Assembly (NCBI GenBank): GCA_035296905.1
Contig: DATHAA010000020.1
Span: 1 to 44,966 of the forward strand
DNA length: 44,966 nt
From: DATEOR01 sp035296905
Lineage (GTDB): Bacteria > Actinomycetota > Thermoleophilia > Gaiellales > Gaiellaceae
Direction of reading: 5' to 3'
Below, one piece after another: positions 19,656 through 27,628 of the stretch (position 1 is the stretch's first letter; the number at the start of each line of letters is the position of its first letter). The notes beneath the pieces were generated by a model. It was not told the origin of the DNA, did not search any database, and worked only from the letters and a program-made list of their open reading frames with translations. The translations under genes and the position numbers were made by a program.

Positions 19656-20351
19656 CTAGCTCGCGACGGCCTCGCCGGTGGCTTGGGCGATGTAGCCCCG
19701 GACGTCTCCGGCCGGCTCGCTATAGGCATCGCCGAGCGACGACTCGACCCGCTCCATGTAGTCCTTCACCCAGCCCGGAAGCTCGACGTCGCTGACCGCG
19801 AGGAACTCAAGGGTGCATGCGAGCCGAATGTCCGCGATGGTCGGCTCGTCGCCGCCGATGAACGCGCTGTCGGCGAGGAAGAACGAGTTGTAGACGTCGA
19901 GGATCGCGGGAACGGCCTCTTCCGCCGCCTTCCGGGCCGTCTCCTTGCCTTCGTCCGTGGCGTCCGACGTGGACACCTCGCCCGGATAGCCCGAGAAACT
20001 GAGGCGCGGGTACGTCGCGCGCGCGACGAGCGGGTAGAGGATGCTCATCGTGTAGAAGTTCGCGCTGTCCACCATCGCGCGGCGCTCGAGATCGGTGGGG
20101 TAGAGGCTCGCGAGCCCTTCGCGGCTCGCGAGGTACATCATCACGGCGCAGCTCTCCCAGAGCGCGCCTTTCGGCAAACCTTCGGTCTCGACCGAAGGAG
20201 TCAGCCCGGACGGGACCTTTGCCCTGTATTCATCCGACTGCGTCTGGCCCCAGACGTTCTCCTCCTCGAAGGGGAGCCCTGCGGCTCGCACGAAGACCCG
20301 AACGGACATGTTGTTCACGCTCGGTGGGAGCATGTTCAGCTTCAGCGTCAT
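19656..20351 (-). CDS. glutathione-S-transferase-like protein
   Basis: A 231-residue two-domain GST fold. The N-terminal thioredoxin-like half (about 1-85) contains SVRVFVRAAGLPFEE, the cis-Pro region GLTPSVET and LWESCAVMMYLASR. The helical C-terminal half has DEPTIADIRLACTLEFL, the GST_C landmark. The N-terminal serine region (PPSVNNMSVRV) may carry the activating Ser. The protein is convergent with the GH3 gene (7 bp apart). Many actinobacteria lack glutathione, so the thiol partner is unclear. Confidence 0.85.
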   Translation of the reverse strand: MTLKLNMLPPSVNNMSVRVFVRAAGLPFEEENVWGQTQSDEYRAKVPSGLTPSVETEGLPKGALWESCAVMMYLASREGLASLYPTDLERRAMVDSANFYTMSILYPLVARATYPRLSFSGYPGEVSTSDATDEGKETARKAAEEAVPAILDVYNSFFLADSAFIGGDEPTIADIRLACTLEFLAVSDVELPGWVKDYMERVESSLGDAYSEPAGDVRGYIAQATGEAVAS

Positions 20352-20463
20352 GACCGACCTCCAGTAGCTTGTCGCCCAGCATAGTCCTGTGTCAGAGTGG
20401 TTTGGACCTGACTGACTAGACGTTGCTCTGCGGCCGACGAATTCGCGCCAATGGAGGTGCGTC

Positions 20464-20936
20464 GTGGCTGCACAGGAGCACCGGAACTACTGCGATCTCG
20501 TCTGCGAGGGCGGCGGAGTCAAAGGATGTACGCGACACCTACCTCCCCTTCGCGACCGGCAAGCTCTACGGGGCAAGGCGAGCACCTTCTCCGCGACCGC
20601 AGCGCTGCGGAAGATCCTCGCTTACTTCAATCTCGGCTCGAACCTCGGCTCGAACCTCACAGACTGGCGCAACTGGCTTGCGAACAACGGGCCGATCATG
20701 GCGCGGCTCGACGTGGACTCGACCTGGGACGACGCCAGCTTCACCGGCGGGAACCTCGACGCCTACAACCCGAACTCGACACGTGGGGGCCAGCCGTCGC
20801 GCTCGTCGGCTACACCGCCAGCCGCTTCATCGTTCGCAATGGCTGGGGCACGGGCTGGGGCGACAAGGGGTTCGCCTACGCGTCGCTGGCCTACGCGCAG
20901 GAGGCTTTCACGGAGGCCTATGGCGTAGAGGTCTAG
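20464..20936 (+). pseudogene. chimeric remnant: patatin N-terminus joined to a papain-like (C1) peptidase 3' end
   Basis: GTG 20464 follows a strong GGAGGTG and opens with NYCDLVCEGGGVKG, the patatin phospholipase glycine-rich loop. Patatin homology then stops abruptly. The rest reads as the C-terminal half of a papain-fold peptidase spread over three frames: DVRDTYLPFATGKLYGA, then ASTFSATAALRKIL to LDAYNPNST, then AVALVGYTASRFIVRNGWGTGWGDKGFAY. The last shift, near 20794, fits loss of one C from CAC-GCC in a GGHAVALVGY motif and so destroys the catalytic His codon. The Cys-bearing half is absent; the Asn (RNGWGTGWG) remains. A deletion fusing two neighbouring genes is inferred. Confidence 0.7.
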
Positions 20937-20968
20937 AGCCGCACGGCGCTGCGCGGTACGATCGCGCC

Positions 20969-21331
20969 TTGGGCGCGTTCGAAGAAACCAGCAAGGCCCA
21001 GCCGCAAAAGATCTGGGATGGGGTCGCGGGTCGCGTCGTGCATGGCGAGAGGCTTACCCTCGGGCTCGTCGAGCTCGATCCCGGCAGCGTCGTCCCAGAG
21101 CACAGCCACGAGAACGAGCAGCTCGGGATTCTGATCTCCGGATCCTGCGAGTTCCGGGTCGGAGACGAGACGCGGGAGCTGGGGCCGGGGGACACGTGGT
21201 CGATTCCGGCGAACACGCCGCACGAGGTGCATACCGGCCCAGACGGCGCGGTCATGATCGACGTCTTCGCACCGGTCCGGGAGGACTGGAAGCCGCTCGA
21301 GCGCTTCGACCGCGAGCCGCTCTGGCCGTAG
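20969..21331 (+). CDS. cupin-domain protein
   Basis: A 120-residue single-domain cupin. The metal-binding motif 1 is VPEHSHENEQLGILISGSCEF (His, His, Glu visible in HSHENEQ). Motif 2 is PGDTWSIPANTPHEV with its His. TTG 20969 is the best available start (GAFEETSKAQP follows); earlier residues in the frame overlap the pseudogene. Such small cupins bind a metal and a small ligand; the activity cannot be read from sequence. It lies one base before the rhodanese-MFS frame, so the two may be co-transcribed. Confidence 0.82.
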   Translation: MGAFEETSKAQPQKIWDGVAGRVVHGERLTLGLVELDPGSVVPEHSHENEQLGILISGSCEFRVGDETRELGPGDTWSIPANTPHEVHTGPDGAVMIDVFAPVREDWKPLERFDREPLWP

Positions 21332-21332
21332 C

Positions 21333-23015
21333 GTGTCGACGCCGACACGCCGGTACCACATCCCATCCGCGGTCAGGCGCTCATCGCTGCGGATCGCGCC
21401 CGCCGACGCACACCGGCTCCTGGAGGAAGGCGCCGTGCTCGTCGACGTGCGCCGGCACGAGGACGACTCGGTCGAGCTTGCGAACGCCGTCCGTTTGCCG
21501 CCCGACGAGATTCCGAGCCGCCTGCACGAGCTTCCGCGGGCCCGCGCGGTCGTCCTCGCCTGCACCTGACTACGCGAGGCGACGAGCGTCCGTGTGGCGC
21601 ACTGGCTGAGGGACAGGGGCTTCGACGCCTACGCGGTCACCGGCGGGGTGCACGCGCTCCTCGGGGGACCGATTTCGGAGCGCCCGGTCCGCGCGGGAGG
21701 GCGTGGGAGGGACTGGAAGGCGGGGACCTCCGCGCTTCGCCACCGGCGCTTTCAGATCTACTTCGGCGGGGTGCTGCTCTCGCTTGCCGGTAGCTGGGTG
21801 GAGGCGGGCGCTTTCGGCTACGTCGTCCTCCTGCTCGGCGGCTCGGCGGCGACGCTCGGGATCATCGGCTTCCTCAACACGATCCCGAACCTCGTCTTCG
21901 CGCTTCCGGCCGGAGTGCTCGCCGACCATTTCGACCGCCGGAAGATCCTCCTCCTCTTCCAGGGCGGGAACATGGGCGTCGCGATCGCGCTAGCAGTCCT
22001 CTGGGCCGCGGGCGACCTGACCGTCTTCCTCATGGGCCTGCTTGCCTTCATCGGCGGGACGCTCGGCGCGCTCAGCTTCCCGGCCTTCCAGTCCATGCTC
22101 GCCGGAACGGTTCCGCCCGAAGACCTGGAGAGCGCGGTCGCGCTGAACAGCCTCGCGCTCCAGGTTGCTCGCTTCGTTGGGCCGGCGATCGCCGGTGTGC
22201 TCCTCGCGTCGGCCGGACCGACATGGGTCTTCGGCGTGAACGCGGTCAGCTTTCTCGGCGTCCTCGGCGCTCTCGTCCTCCTGCCGAGCTCGCGCGCCAG
22301 GCTCGCTTCTGTGAGCGTGGGCGTGCGGGGGGCGATGGCGGACGGCATCCGCTACGTCTTCGGGCAACGGAGCCTCGCCTCGCTGATGGTGCTCATGGTC
22401 TTCGCGGGGATGTTCGCGACGCCGCCGGTGGGCTTCATGATTCCGGGGCTCGTCCGCTTCCAGCTCCACGAGGGCCCTGAGACGCTCGGGATCCTCATCT
22501 CGTTGATCGGCCTCGGCTCCGTGCTCGGCTCGGTGGCGCTCCTGGTGTTGGCACGCCGTCCCAACAAGGGCGAGCCGAGTCTCGTCTGTTACCTCCTCTG
22601 CGCGGCCGCGATCACAGTCATCGGCGTGTCGACGTCGGTGCCGCTCTCCTTCGCGCTCGCGCTGATCGGGGGCTTCACGGGCGTCGTGTTCATCGGCCTA
22701 TCCACGGTGGTCGTGCAGGCGGCGAGCTCGGAGGAGATGCGTTCCCGAGCGATGGCCATCTGGGCGGTCGCGTTCGTCGGCGTTCTGCCGATCGGCGCCC
22801 TCATCACGGCGGGGCTCGCGGCCTGGCTCGGCGCCGGCGGAGCCGTTGCCGTTGACGGCGCGATCACCCTCCTCGGCGGCCTGGGCGTCCTGCTCTGGCG
22901 GCCGGAGGTGCGCTGGCTCGGCTGCGCCTCGCTCCCGGAGGCGTGTGTGGCAGCGACCGACCCGGCGTCGTTCGCGTACCTCGAGGAAGAGGTCGAGGCG
23001 GCGAAGGCCGCCTAG
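21333..23015 (+). CDS. rhodanese-MFS transporter fusion with an in-frame TGA (candidate selenoprotein)
   Basis: One continuous frame of 561 codons is broken only by TGA at 21567-21569 (codon 79). The part before it is a rhodanese half-domain (APADAHRLLEEGAVLVDVR to AVVLACT). The part after resumes in the same frame as the rest of that domain (LREATSVRVAHWLRDRGFDAY, AVTGGVHALLGG) and runs into a ~420-residue MFS_3/EntS-like exporter with about 10-12 helices (FALPAGVLADHFDRRK loop). Related rhodanese loops read C-x-C-P-x-E-A, so the TGA aligns with the second, reactive Cys. A conventional caller would give 21333-21569 and 21594-23015. Selenocysteine insertion is inferred. Alternatives are a nonsense mutation or separate genes. 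Confidence 0.6.
21590..21605 (+). promoter_or_regulatory. candidate bacterial SECIS-like hairpin downstream of TGA 21567
   Basis: CC (21590-21591) pairs with GG (21604-21605) and GTG (21592-21594) with CAC (21600-21602). U21603 is bulged and the loop is UGGCG. The loop starts 25 nt after the TGA and has G in its second position, as described for bacterial SECIS elements. In E. coli fdhF the bulged U is on the 5' side; here it is on the 3' side. Five GC-rich pairs can arise by chance. Confidence 0.25.
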
Positions 23016-23162
23016 CCGGAGTCCTCGTCGGTGGCGGAGTCGGGCGCGTCGAGCCGGCAGAGACCGCCGGCGACGGGGGCGCCGTCGTCCTTTGAGTCGT
23101 CCCGCTCTTCGTCCAGGTCGAGCTCGGGTCTTCCTGCGGAGGAGCTTTGCTCTTCGGCTGTC

Positions 23163-23879
23163 ATGGTTCTCTCGAAGAGATACCTTTCGGCTCTGGCGAT
23201 AAACCTCGACAAGGAGATCGACCGCCTCTACGGGCTGCCGCTCGACCGGTTCACGGACGCCCGCGACACGAGGATCAAGGAACTCCGAAGCGGGGGCGAG
23301 CGGGAGGCGGCCGACCATCTGAAGAAGGCCCGCAAGCCGACCGCCGCGGCCTGGGTCGCCAACCAGCTCGCCCGGAACGAGCGCATGAACGTGAGGGCGC
23401 TCCTGACCGCCGGCGAGCAGCTGCGCGACGGCCAGGCGGAGCTCATGCGCGGCGGGAAGCCCGACGAGCTGCGCCGGGCCGAGGAGAGCGAGCGCCGCGC
23501 GCTGACTGCGCTCCTCGATGCGGGCCGGGGGCTCGCCGACGGCGACGCGACGCTCAGGAAGCTCGAATCCACCCTCCGGGCGGCGGCGGTCGACCCGGAG
23601 GCCCGCGAGCTCCTCGAGCGCGGACGGCTGACGAAAGAGCTCTCGCCGTCGGGCTTCGGCCTCGCCGGGATGCCCGCGCCCCCGAAGCGCAAGGCCCCTT
23701 CGAAGGCGGGGAAGCCCGACGCAGTCGCCGAGCGGCGAAAGCGCGACCTGGACAAGGCGCGCTCCGCTCTCCAGGAAGCGCAGAAACGCGCCCAAACGGC
23801 CGATCGGGAGGCGGACAAAGCGCGGAAAGAGCTGCTCAAGGCCGAGGAACAGCTGCGGAGCCTCGAGCGTTCGAACTAG
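23163..23879 (+). CDS. coiled-coil protein of unknown function (DKEIDRLYGLPL family)
   Basis: A 238-residue soluble, highly charged helical protein. It starts with a conserved-looking segment (NLDKEIDRLYGLPLDRFTDAR) and KKARKPTAAAWVANQLAR. A long C-terminal Lys/Glu/Arg/Ala coiled coil follows (RRKRDLDKARSALQEAQKRA onward). I have the impression of similar proteins in deep actinobacteria but no function is known. ATG 23163 is the nearest start to the conserved part. GGAGGAG stands 18 nt upstream, too far to be a normal Shine-Dalgarno, so the start is uncertain; a 44-residue low-complexity N-extension is possible. Confidence 0.7.
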   Translation: MVLSKRYLSALAINLDKEIDRLYGLPLDRFTDARDTRIKELRSGGEREAADHLKKARKPTAAAWVANQLARNERMNVRALLTAGEQLRDGQAELMRGGKPDELRRAEESERRALTALLDAGRGLADGDATLRKLESTLRAAAVDPEARELLERGRLTKELSPSGFGLAGMPAPPKRKAPSKAGKPDAVAERRKRDLDKARSALQEAQKRAQTADREADKARKELLKAEEQLRSLERSN

Positions 23880-23884
23880 TGAAC

Positions 23885-24400
23885 ATGTCGAACGAGAAGG
23901 AGATGAGCTTGGAGAAGGCAACGTTTGGAGCAGGCTGCTTCTGGGGCGTCGAGGCGGCGTTCCGCCAGATCCCCGGCGTCGTCGCGACGCGCGTGGGCTA
24001 CACCGGCGGGCACGTCGAGAACCCCAGCTACGAGCTCGTGTGCTCGCACACGACAGGCCACGCGGAGGCGGTCGAGGTCACGTACGACCCGGAGCGGGTC
24101 TCCTACGACGACCTGCTCGATGTCTTCTGGATGAAGTACAACCCGACCACGAGGAATCGCCAGGGCCTGGACATCGGCTCGCAGTACCGCTCGGCAGTCT
24201 TCGTCCACTCTGCCGACCAGGAGGCCGCGGCCATTCGGACGCGCGACGAGCTCCAGGAGAAGCTGCACTGGCCGAAGAAGATCGTCACGGAGATCGTCCC
24301 GGCGACCGAGTTCTACGAGGCCGAGGACTACCACCAGCAGTACCTCGAGAAGCGCGGCCGCTCGTCCTGCACGGTCGAGCTGGCCGAGACCAGGGTCTAA
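23885..24400 (+). CDS. msrA: peptide-methionine (S)-S-oxide reductase MsrA
   Basis: A 171-residue cytosolic repair enzyme reducing methionine-S-sulfoxide. The catalytic motif GAGCFWG lies near residue 16, with RVGYTGGHVENPSYE, HTTGHAEAVEVTYDP, GLDIGSQYRSAVF and the terminal YHQQYLEK. A Cys near the C-terminus (GRSSCTV) may resolve the sulfenic acid. ATG 23885 has no clear ribosome site. TTG 23909 has AAGGAG exactly 6 nt upstream and would give MEKATFGAGCFWG, so the true start may be 24 nt later. The catalytic residue is an ordinary Cys codon here, not TGA. Confidence 0.93.
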   Translation: MSNEKEMSLEKATFGAGCFWGVEAAFRQIPGVVATRVGYTGGHVENPSYELVCSHTTGHAEAVEVTYDPERVSYDDLLDVFWMKYNPTTRNRQGLDIGSQYRSAVFVHSADQEAAAIRTRDELQEKLHWPKKIVTEIVPATEFYEAEDYHQQYLEKRGRSSCTVELAETRV

Positions 24401-24418
24401 AAACCCCAGCGGGTACGC

Positions 24419-24445
24419 CCCCGCCGTGCCTACGAAGCGGCGGGG
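24419..24445. terminator. bidirectional hairpin terminator between msrA and the marR-like gene
   Basis: CCCCGCCG (24419-24426) and CGGCGGGG (24438-24445) form a perfect 8-bp stem with an 11-nt loop between two convergent genes. It includes the stop of the MarR-type gene. There is no U-run, but strong GC hairpins of this kind commonly end transcripts in GC-rich bacteria. Confidence 0.5.
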
Positions 24446-24846
24446 CGGTGCCCGTCGACCTCGCGGAGGATGCGCGTGAGCGCCTCGCGCTCCGGGCGAA
24501 GCTGGTCGTGTACCAACTGCAGGCGCCGCTCGCCCTCGGGAGTCAGGGTCAGGTAGGCGATGCGGCCGTCTTCGCGGGCCTGCGCGCGGCGCACGAGACC
24601 CGCCTCCTCGGCGCGCTGGACGAGCTCGGTGATCGTGCTCTGCGCCAGCTGCAACCGCGCGCAGAGCTCGCTCACGGTCGAGCGCTCGGCCCCGCCGGGC
24701 GCGCCCTTGATCATGAGCAGGAGCAGGTGGCGCCGCGGCGTCAGCCCAGCTTTGCGGGCTGCGTCCTCGCTGATCCGGTGAAATCGGCGCAGGGACGCCC
24801 GGAACGCGGCCGCTTGCTCGAACTCGGTCGGGGCTTTACTTGCCAT
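24430..24846 (-). CDS. MarR-family transcriptional regulator
   Basis: A 138-residue winged-helix regulator. It has the MarR arrangement: an N-terminal dimerisation helix (EFEQAAAFRASLRRFHRIS), the DNA-recognition region STVSELCARLQLAQSTITELVQRAEEAGLVRR, and the wing DGRIAYLTLTPEGERRL. It starts 9 bp after the MMPL transporter stop, so the two are an operon. The obvious inference is that it represses the transporter in the absence of an inducing drug or lipid. Confidence 0.9.
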   Translation of the reverse strand: MASKAPTEFEQAAAFRASLRRFHRISEDAARKAGLTPRRHLLLLMIKGAPGGAERSTVSELCARLQLAQSTITELVQRAEEAGLVRRAQAREDGRIAYLTLTPEGERRLQLVHDQLRPEREALTRILREVDGHRPAAS

Positions 24847-24855
24847 CCGTGGATC

Positions 24856-27060
24856 CTAGGCACGCGTGGTCTCGCGCGCTGGCTCAGGGCGGCCGACACG
24901 GCCGGGCCAGCCGCTGAAGGAGCCGAAGAGCGAGATCAACGCGGGGATAAGCGCCGAGCGGACGACGAAGGTCTCGATCAGGACGCCGACCGAGAGCATG
25001 AACGCGAGCTCGCGGAAGCCGTCGATCGGGACGATGGCGAGCATCCCGAAGGACGCGGCCAAAGCGATGCCCGCGACACCGATGGCCTTCGAGGCGCGAG
25101 GGGCGGCGAAGGCGATCGCCTCCCTGAGCGGCATGCGTTCCGCCTCCTGCCAGATGCGCCCGACCACGTAGACGTTGTAGTCCGAGCCGAGGCAGACGAG
25201 CAGGACTCCGGCCGCGAACGGGACGTAGTACGTGAGGTCGGAGTGGCCGAGGAGATCCTGGAAGACGTACGTCGTCAGCCCGAGCGTGGCCGCCACGGAG
25301 GCAACGCTCGCGGCGAGGAGGTACAGCGGCGCGACGAACGCCCGCAGGAAGAGGGCAAGCAGGAGGAAGTTGACGAGGAGCACCGTGATGCCGACGCGAA
25401 AGGAGGTGTCCACCACCGCCTGGACGGTGTCCGAGGCGAGCGCGGTCTGGCCGGTGATCCCCGCCTTCGCGCCTTCGAGGCCGCTGTCGCGGAGCAGGTC
25501 GGGGAGTGCCTCGTCGAGGGCACGCACCTCGTCGATCGCCGGGGCGCCCAGAGGGTCGTCGTCCAGGATGACGACGTAGCGCGCCGCGTTCCCGTCCTCC
25601 GTCACGAAGAGGCCGTCGGGGGCCTGGGGGATCTGCTGCTCACGCGGGCCGAGGACTCCGGCCACACCCGGTTGGTCGCCGAGCGCCCGCTCGAGGAGGA
25701 CGAGCGCCGCCGTGTCCTTCCCGATCCCGCTGCCCTCCACGACCACGACCGTTGGCGCCGCGATCCCCGGTGCGAAGCCCGTGCCGGCTGCGTCCGCCGC
25801 CCGAGCCTCCTGCGTGTCGGACGGCAGGCCGCTGATCAGGCGGATGGCGAGCTTCGTGTCGGGGAGGCCTGTCGCGCAGACGAAGAGCAGCCCTCCGCAG
25901 AGGAGGACGATCACGAGTGCGACCGGCCGGGACGAAGCGAAGCGGGCGAAGGATTCCCGCGTGCGCGACGCGAAGTGATCCTTCCGGTCAGCCTCGTCGT
26001 AGCCGGGCCAGAAGACGAGGCGGCCGAGAATGGCGAGCATCGCCGGGATGAGCGTGATCGAGACCACGAGGGCGACCGCGGCGGTCAGCGCGAGGCCAGG
26101 GCCGAAGGCCCGGAAGAAGTCGAGCTCGCCAACGAGGAGCGACGCGGTCCCGGCGACGACGATCAGCCCTGCGGTGGCCACGATCGGCGTGACGCGTATC
26201 GTCGTCCCCCGCGCGGACTCGACCGGCGAGCGTCCCTCGAGAAGCGAGCGCCGCATTCCGGAGAGGTAGAAGACGGCGTAGTCGGTGACGATTCCGAGGG
26301 TCAGGGCGACGACGAGCGGCTCTACCTCCTGCGGGATCTCGACGCCGAGCCGCGTCCCGACCCACGGGATCACGCCGCGCGCTATGAGGAATGAGATCGC
26401 GGCTGCGAAGAGCGTGAGGAGCGGGGCGCCGACGGCCTGGAAGGTGAGGCCGACGACGAGCAGGATGACGAGCACGGTGCCGGCCTCCACGATCGGCAGC
26501 GCATCCTCCATCTCGCGGAATTGCTGGTCGCGGGCCGGAGCAGGCCCTGTGACCCCGATGGGCGCGTCATCGGCCGGGATCTGGCTCGCGTACGCCTCGG
26601 CCTCGGAGACCCGGTCCGAGAGGGACGCCTGGGGGCCGAAGTAGAGGTAGGTGATCGCCGTCGTCCCGTGCTCGCGCGAGCCCGGGAAGAGGCCGAGCGT
26701 GTTCGCGATCGGCAGCGCGAGCTGAATGCCCTCCGCCTGCTTCGGGGCCCGGCTCACCGCGAGCGCTCGCGCGACCGCTTTCGCCTGCGCGGCCGCCGAA
26801 AGCCCCTCGGCGTCGCGCTGGACGACGAGCGTGTCGGTCGTCAGCGGTACGCCGAAGATCTCGGCGTCGCGCTGTGCGACCTGGGCCGACTCCGCGTTTT
26901 CCGGGATGAGGCCGCCGAGTGGGAGCGGCTCCCCAGAGCCGAGACCGGGCATCCACCACGTCACGGCGAACGCGGCCGCGATCCAGGCGAGCACGACGAG
27001 GAAGCGGAGCCCGACGACGGCCCCCGCGAAAGCCCGAACCGCCCGCTCGCGGATCACCAT
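24856..27060 (-). CDS. MMPL/RND-family membrane transporter
   Basis: A 734-residue inner-membrane protein with two homologous halves. Each half has one leading helix, a large extracytoplasmic domain and a five- to six-helix bundle. Proton-relay motifs are recognisable: VTDYAVFYLSGMRR in the first half and LGSDYNVYVVGRIW in the second. Length fits the MMPL / YdfJ group, which export lipids, siderophores or drugs. It lies upstream of the MarR-type regulator in one transcript and is divergent from DUF2231. The longest antisense frames in this window lie opposite it and are shadows. Confidence 0.9.
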   Translation of the reverse strand: MVIRERAVRAFAGAVVGLRFLVVLAWIAAAFAVTWWMPGLGSGEPLPLGGLIPENAESAQVAQRDAEIFGVPLTTDTLVVQRDAEGLSAAAQAKAVARALAVSRAPKQAEGIQLALPIANTLGLFPGSREHGTTAITYLYFGPQASLSDRVSEAEAYASQIPADDAPIGVTGPAPARDQQFREMEDALPIVEAGTVLVILLVVGLTFQAVGAPLLTLFAAAISFLIARGVIPWVGTRLGVEIPQEVEPLVVALTLGIVTDYAVFYLSGMRRSLLEGRSPVESARGTTIRVTPIVATAGLIVVAGTASLLVGELDFFRAFGPGLALTAAVALVVSITLIPAMLAILGRLVFWPGYDEADRKDHFASRTRESFARFASSRPVALVIVLLCGGLLFVCATGLPDTKLAIRLISGLPSDTQEARAADAAGTGFAPGIAAPTVVVVEGSGIGKDTAALVLLERALGDQPGVAGVLGPREQQIPQAPDGLFVTEDGNAARYVVILDDDPLGAPAIDEVRALDEALPDLLRDSGLEGAKAGITGQTALASDTVQAVVDTSFRVGITVLLVNFLLLALFLRAFVAPLYLLAASVASVAATLGLTTYVFQDLLGHSDLTYYVPFAAGVLLVCLGSDYNVYVVGRIWQEAERMPLREAIAFAAPRASKAIGVAGIALAASFGMLAIVPIDGFRELAFMLSVGVLIETFVVRSALIPALISLFGSFSGWPGRVGRPEPARETTRA

Positions 27061-27109
27061 TCACCGCTACCCGTCGTGTGGCTTCCCTCAAACGGGGTAG
27101 AGAGCGGCC

Positions 27110-27628
27110 ATGAGACTCTCGTACCTCGTCCGGGGATTTCCCGGGCACCCACTGCATCCCCCGCTGACCGACGCCACCATCGGTGCGTACACGACCGCCA
27201 CCGTGCTGGGAATCCTGGCCTTCGCCGGGGTCTCCGAGGGCAACCTGACGAAGGCGTGGTGGCTCGCGCTCCTCGTCGGGCTCGGCTTCACGGCGCTCGC
27301 CGCGCTGACCGGCCTCGCCGACTGGCTCTCGATCACCTGGCGCTCGCCGCTCTGGTGGACGGCGACCTACCACATGCTCTCGATGCTGACCGCCACGGCC
27401 TTCTTCGCGCTCGCCGCCGTGTTCGGGCATGACCGTTACGTCCACGGGACGATGGGGAGCTGGACGTTCGTCGCGACGCTCATCGGCTTCCTCGCCCTGA
27501 CCGTCGGCGGCTGGCTCGGAGGCGCCGTCGTGTTCACGCACGGCATGCGCGTCCTCGATCTCGTCGACGAGCCGCCCGGGCGCGCGGCCATTCCGGGCGG
27601 CGCCGAGAAGGAGGAGGCGGAGGCCTGA
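27110..27628 (+). CDS. DUF2231 membrane protein
   Basis: A 172-residue four-helix membrane protein. It opens with the DUF2231 hallmark GHPLHPPLTDATIGAYTT, and later helices carry GLADWLSI and YHMLSMLTATAFF, consistent with conserved His residues facing the membrane. The C-terminal tail is charged. The A of its TGA stop is also the A of the ATG of ku (TGATG), so they are translationally coupled. Function of the family is unknown; redox or heme-like roles are guesses. Confidence 0.82.
   Translation: MRLSYLVRGFPGHPLHPPLTDATIGAYTTATVLGILAFAGVSEGNLTKAWWLALLVGLGFTALAALTGLADWLSITWRSPLWWTATYHMLSMLTATAFFALAAVFGHDRYVHGTMGSWTFVATLIGFLALTVGGWLGGAVVFTHGMRVLDLVDEPPGRAAIPGGAEKEEAEA

Noticed and set aside
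23938..23955. MsrA as a third selenoprotein
   Set aside because: The catalytic GCFWG codon is TGC, an ordinary cysteine, and the frame has no internal TGA.
24040..26394. 784-codon plus-strand open frame opposite the MMPL and MarR genes
   Set aside because: Highly charged, repetitive Arg/Glu/Asp sequence without domain, exactly antisense to conserved membrane-protein codons. It is a typical shadow frame in GC-rich DNA.
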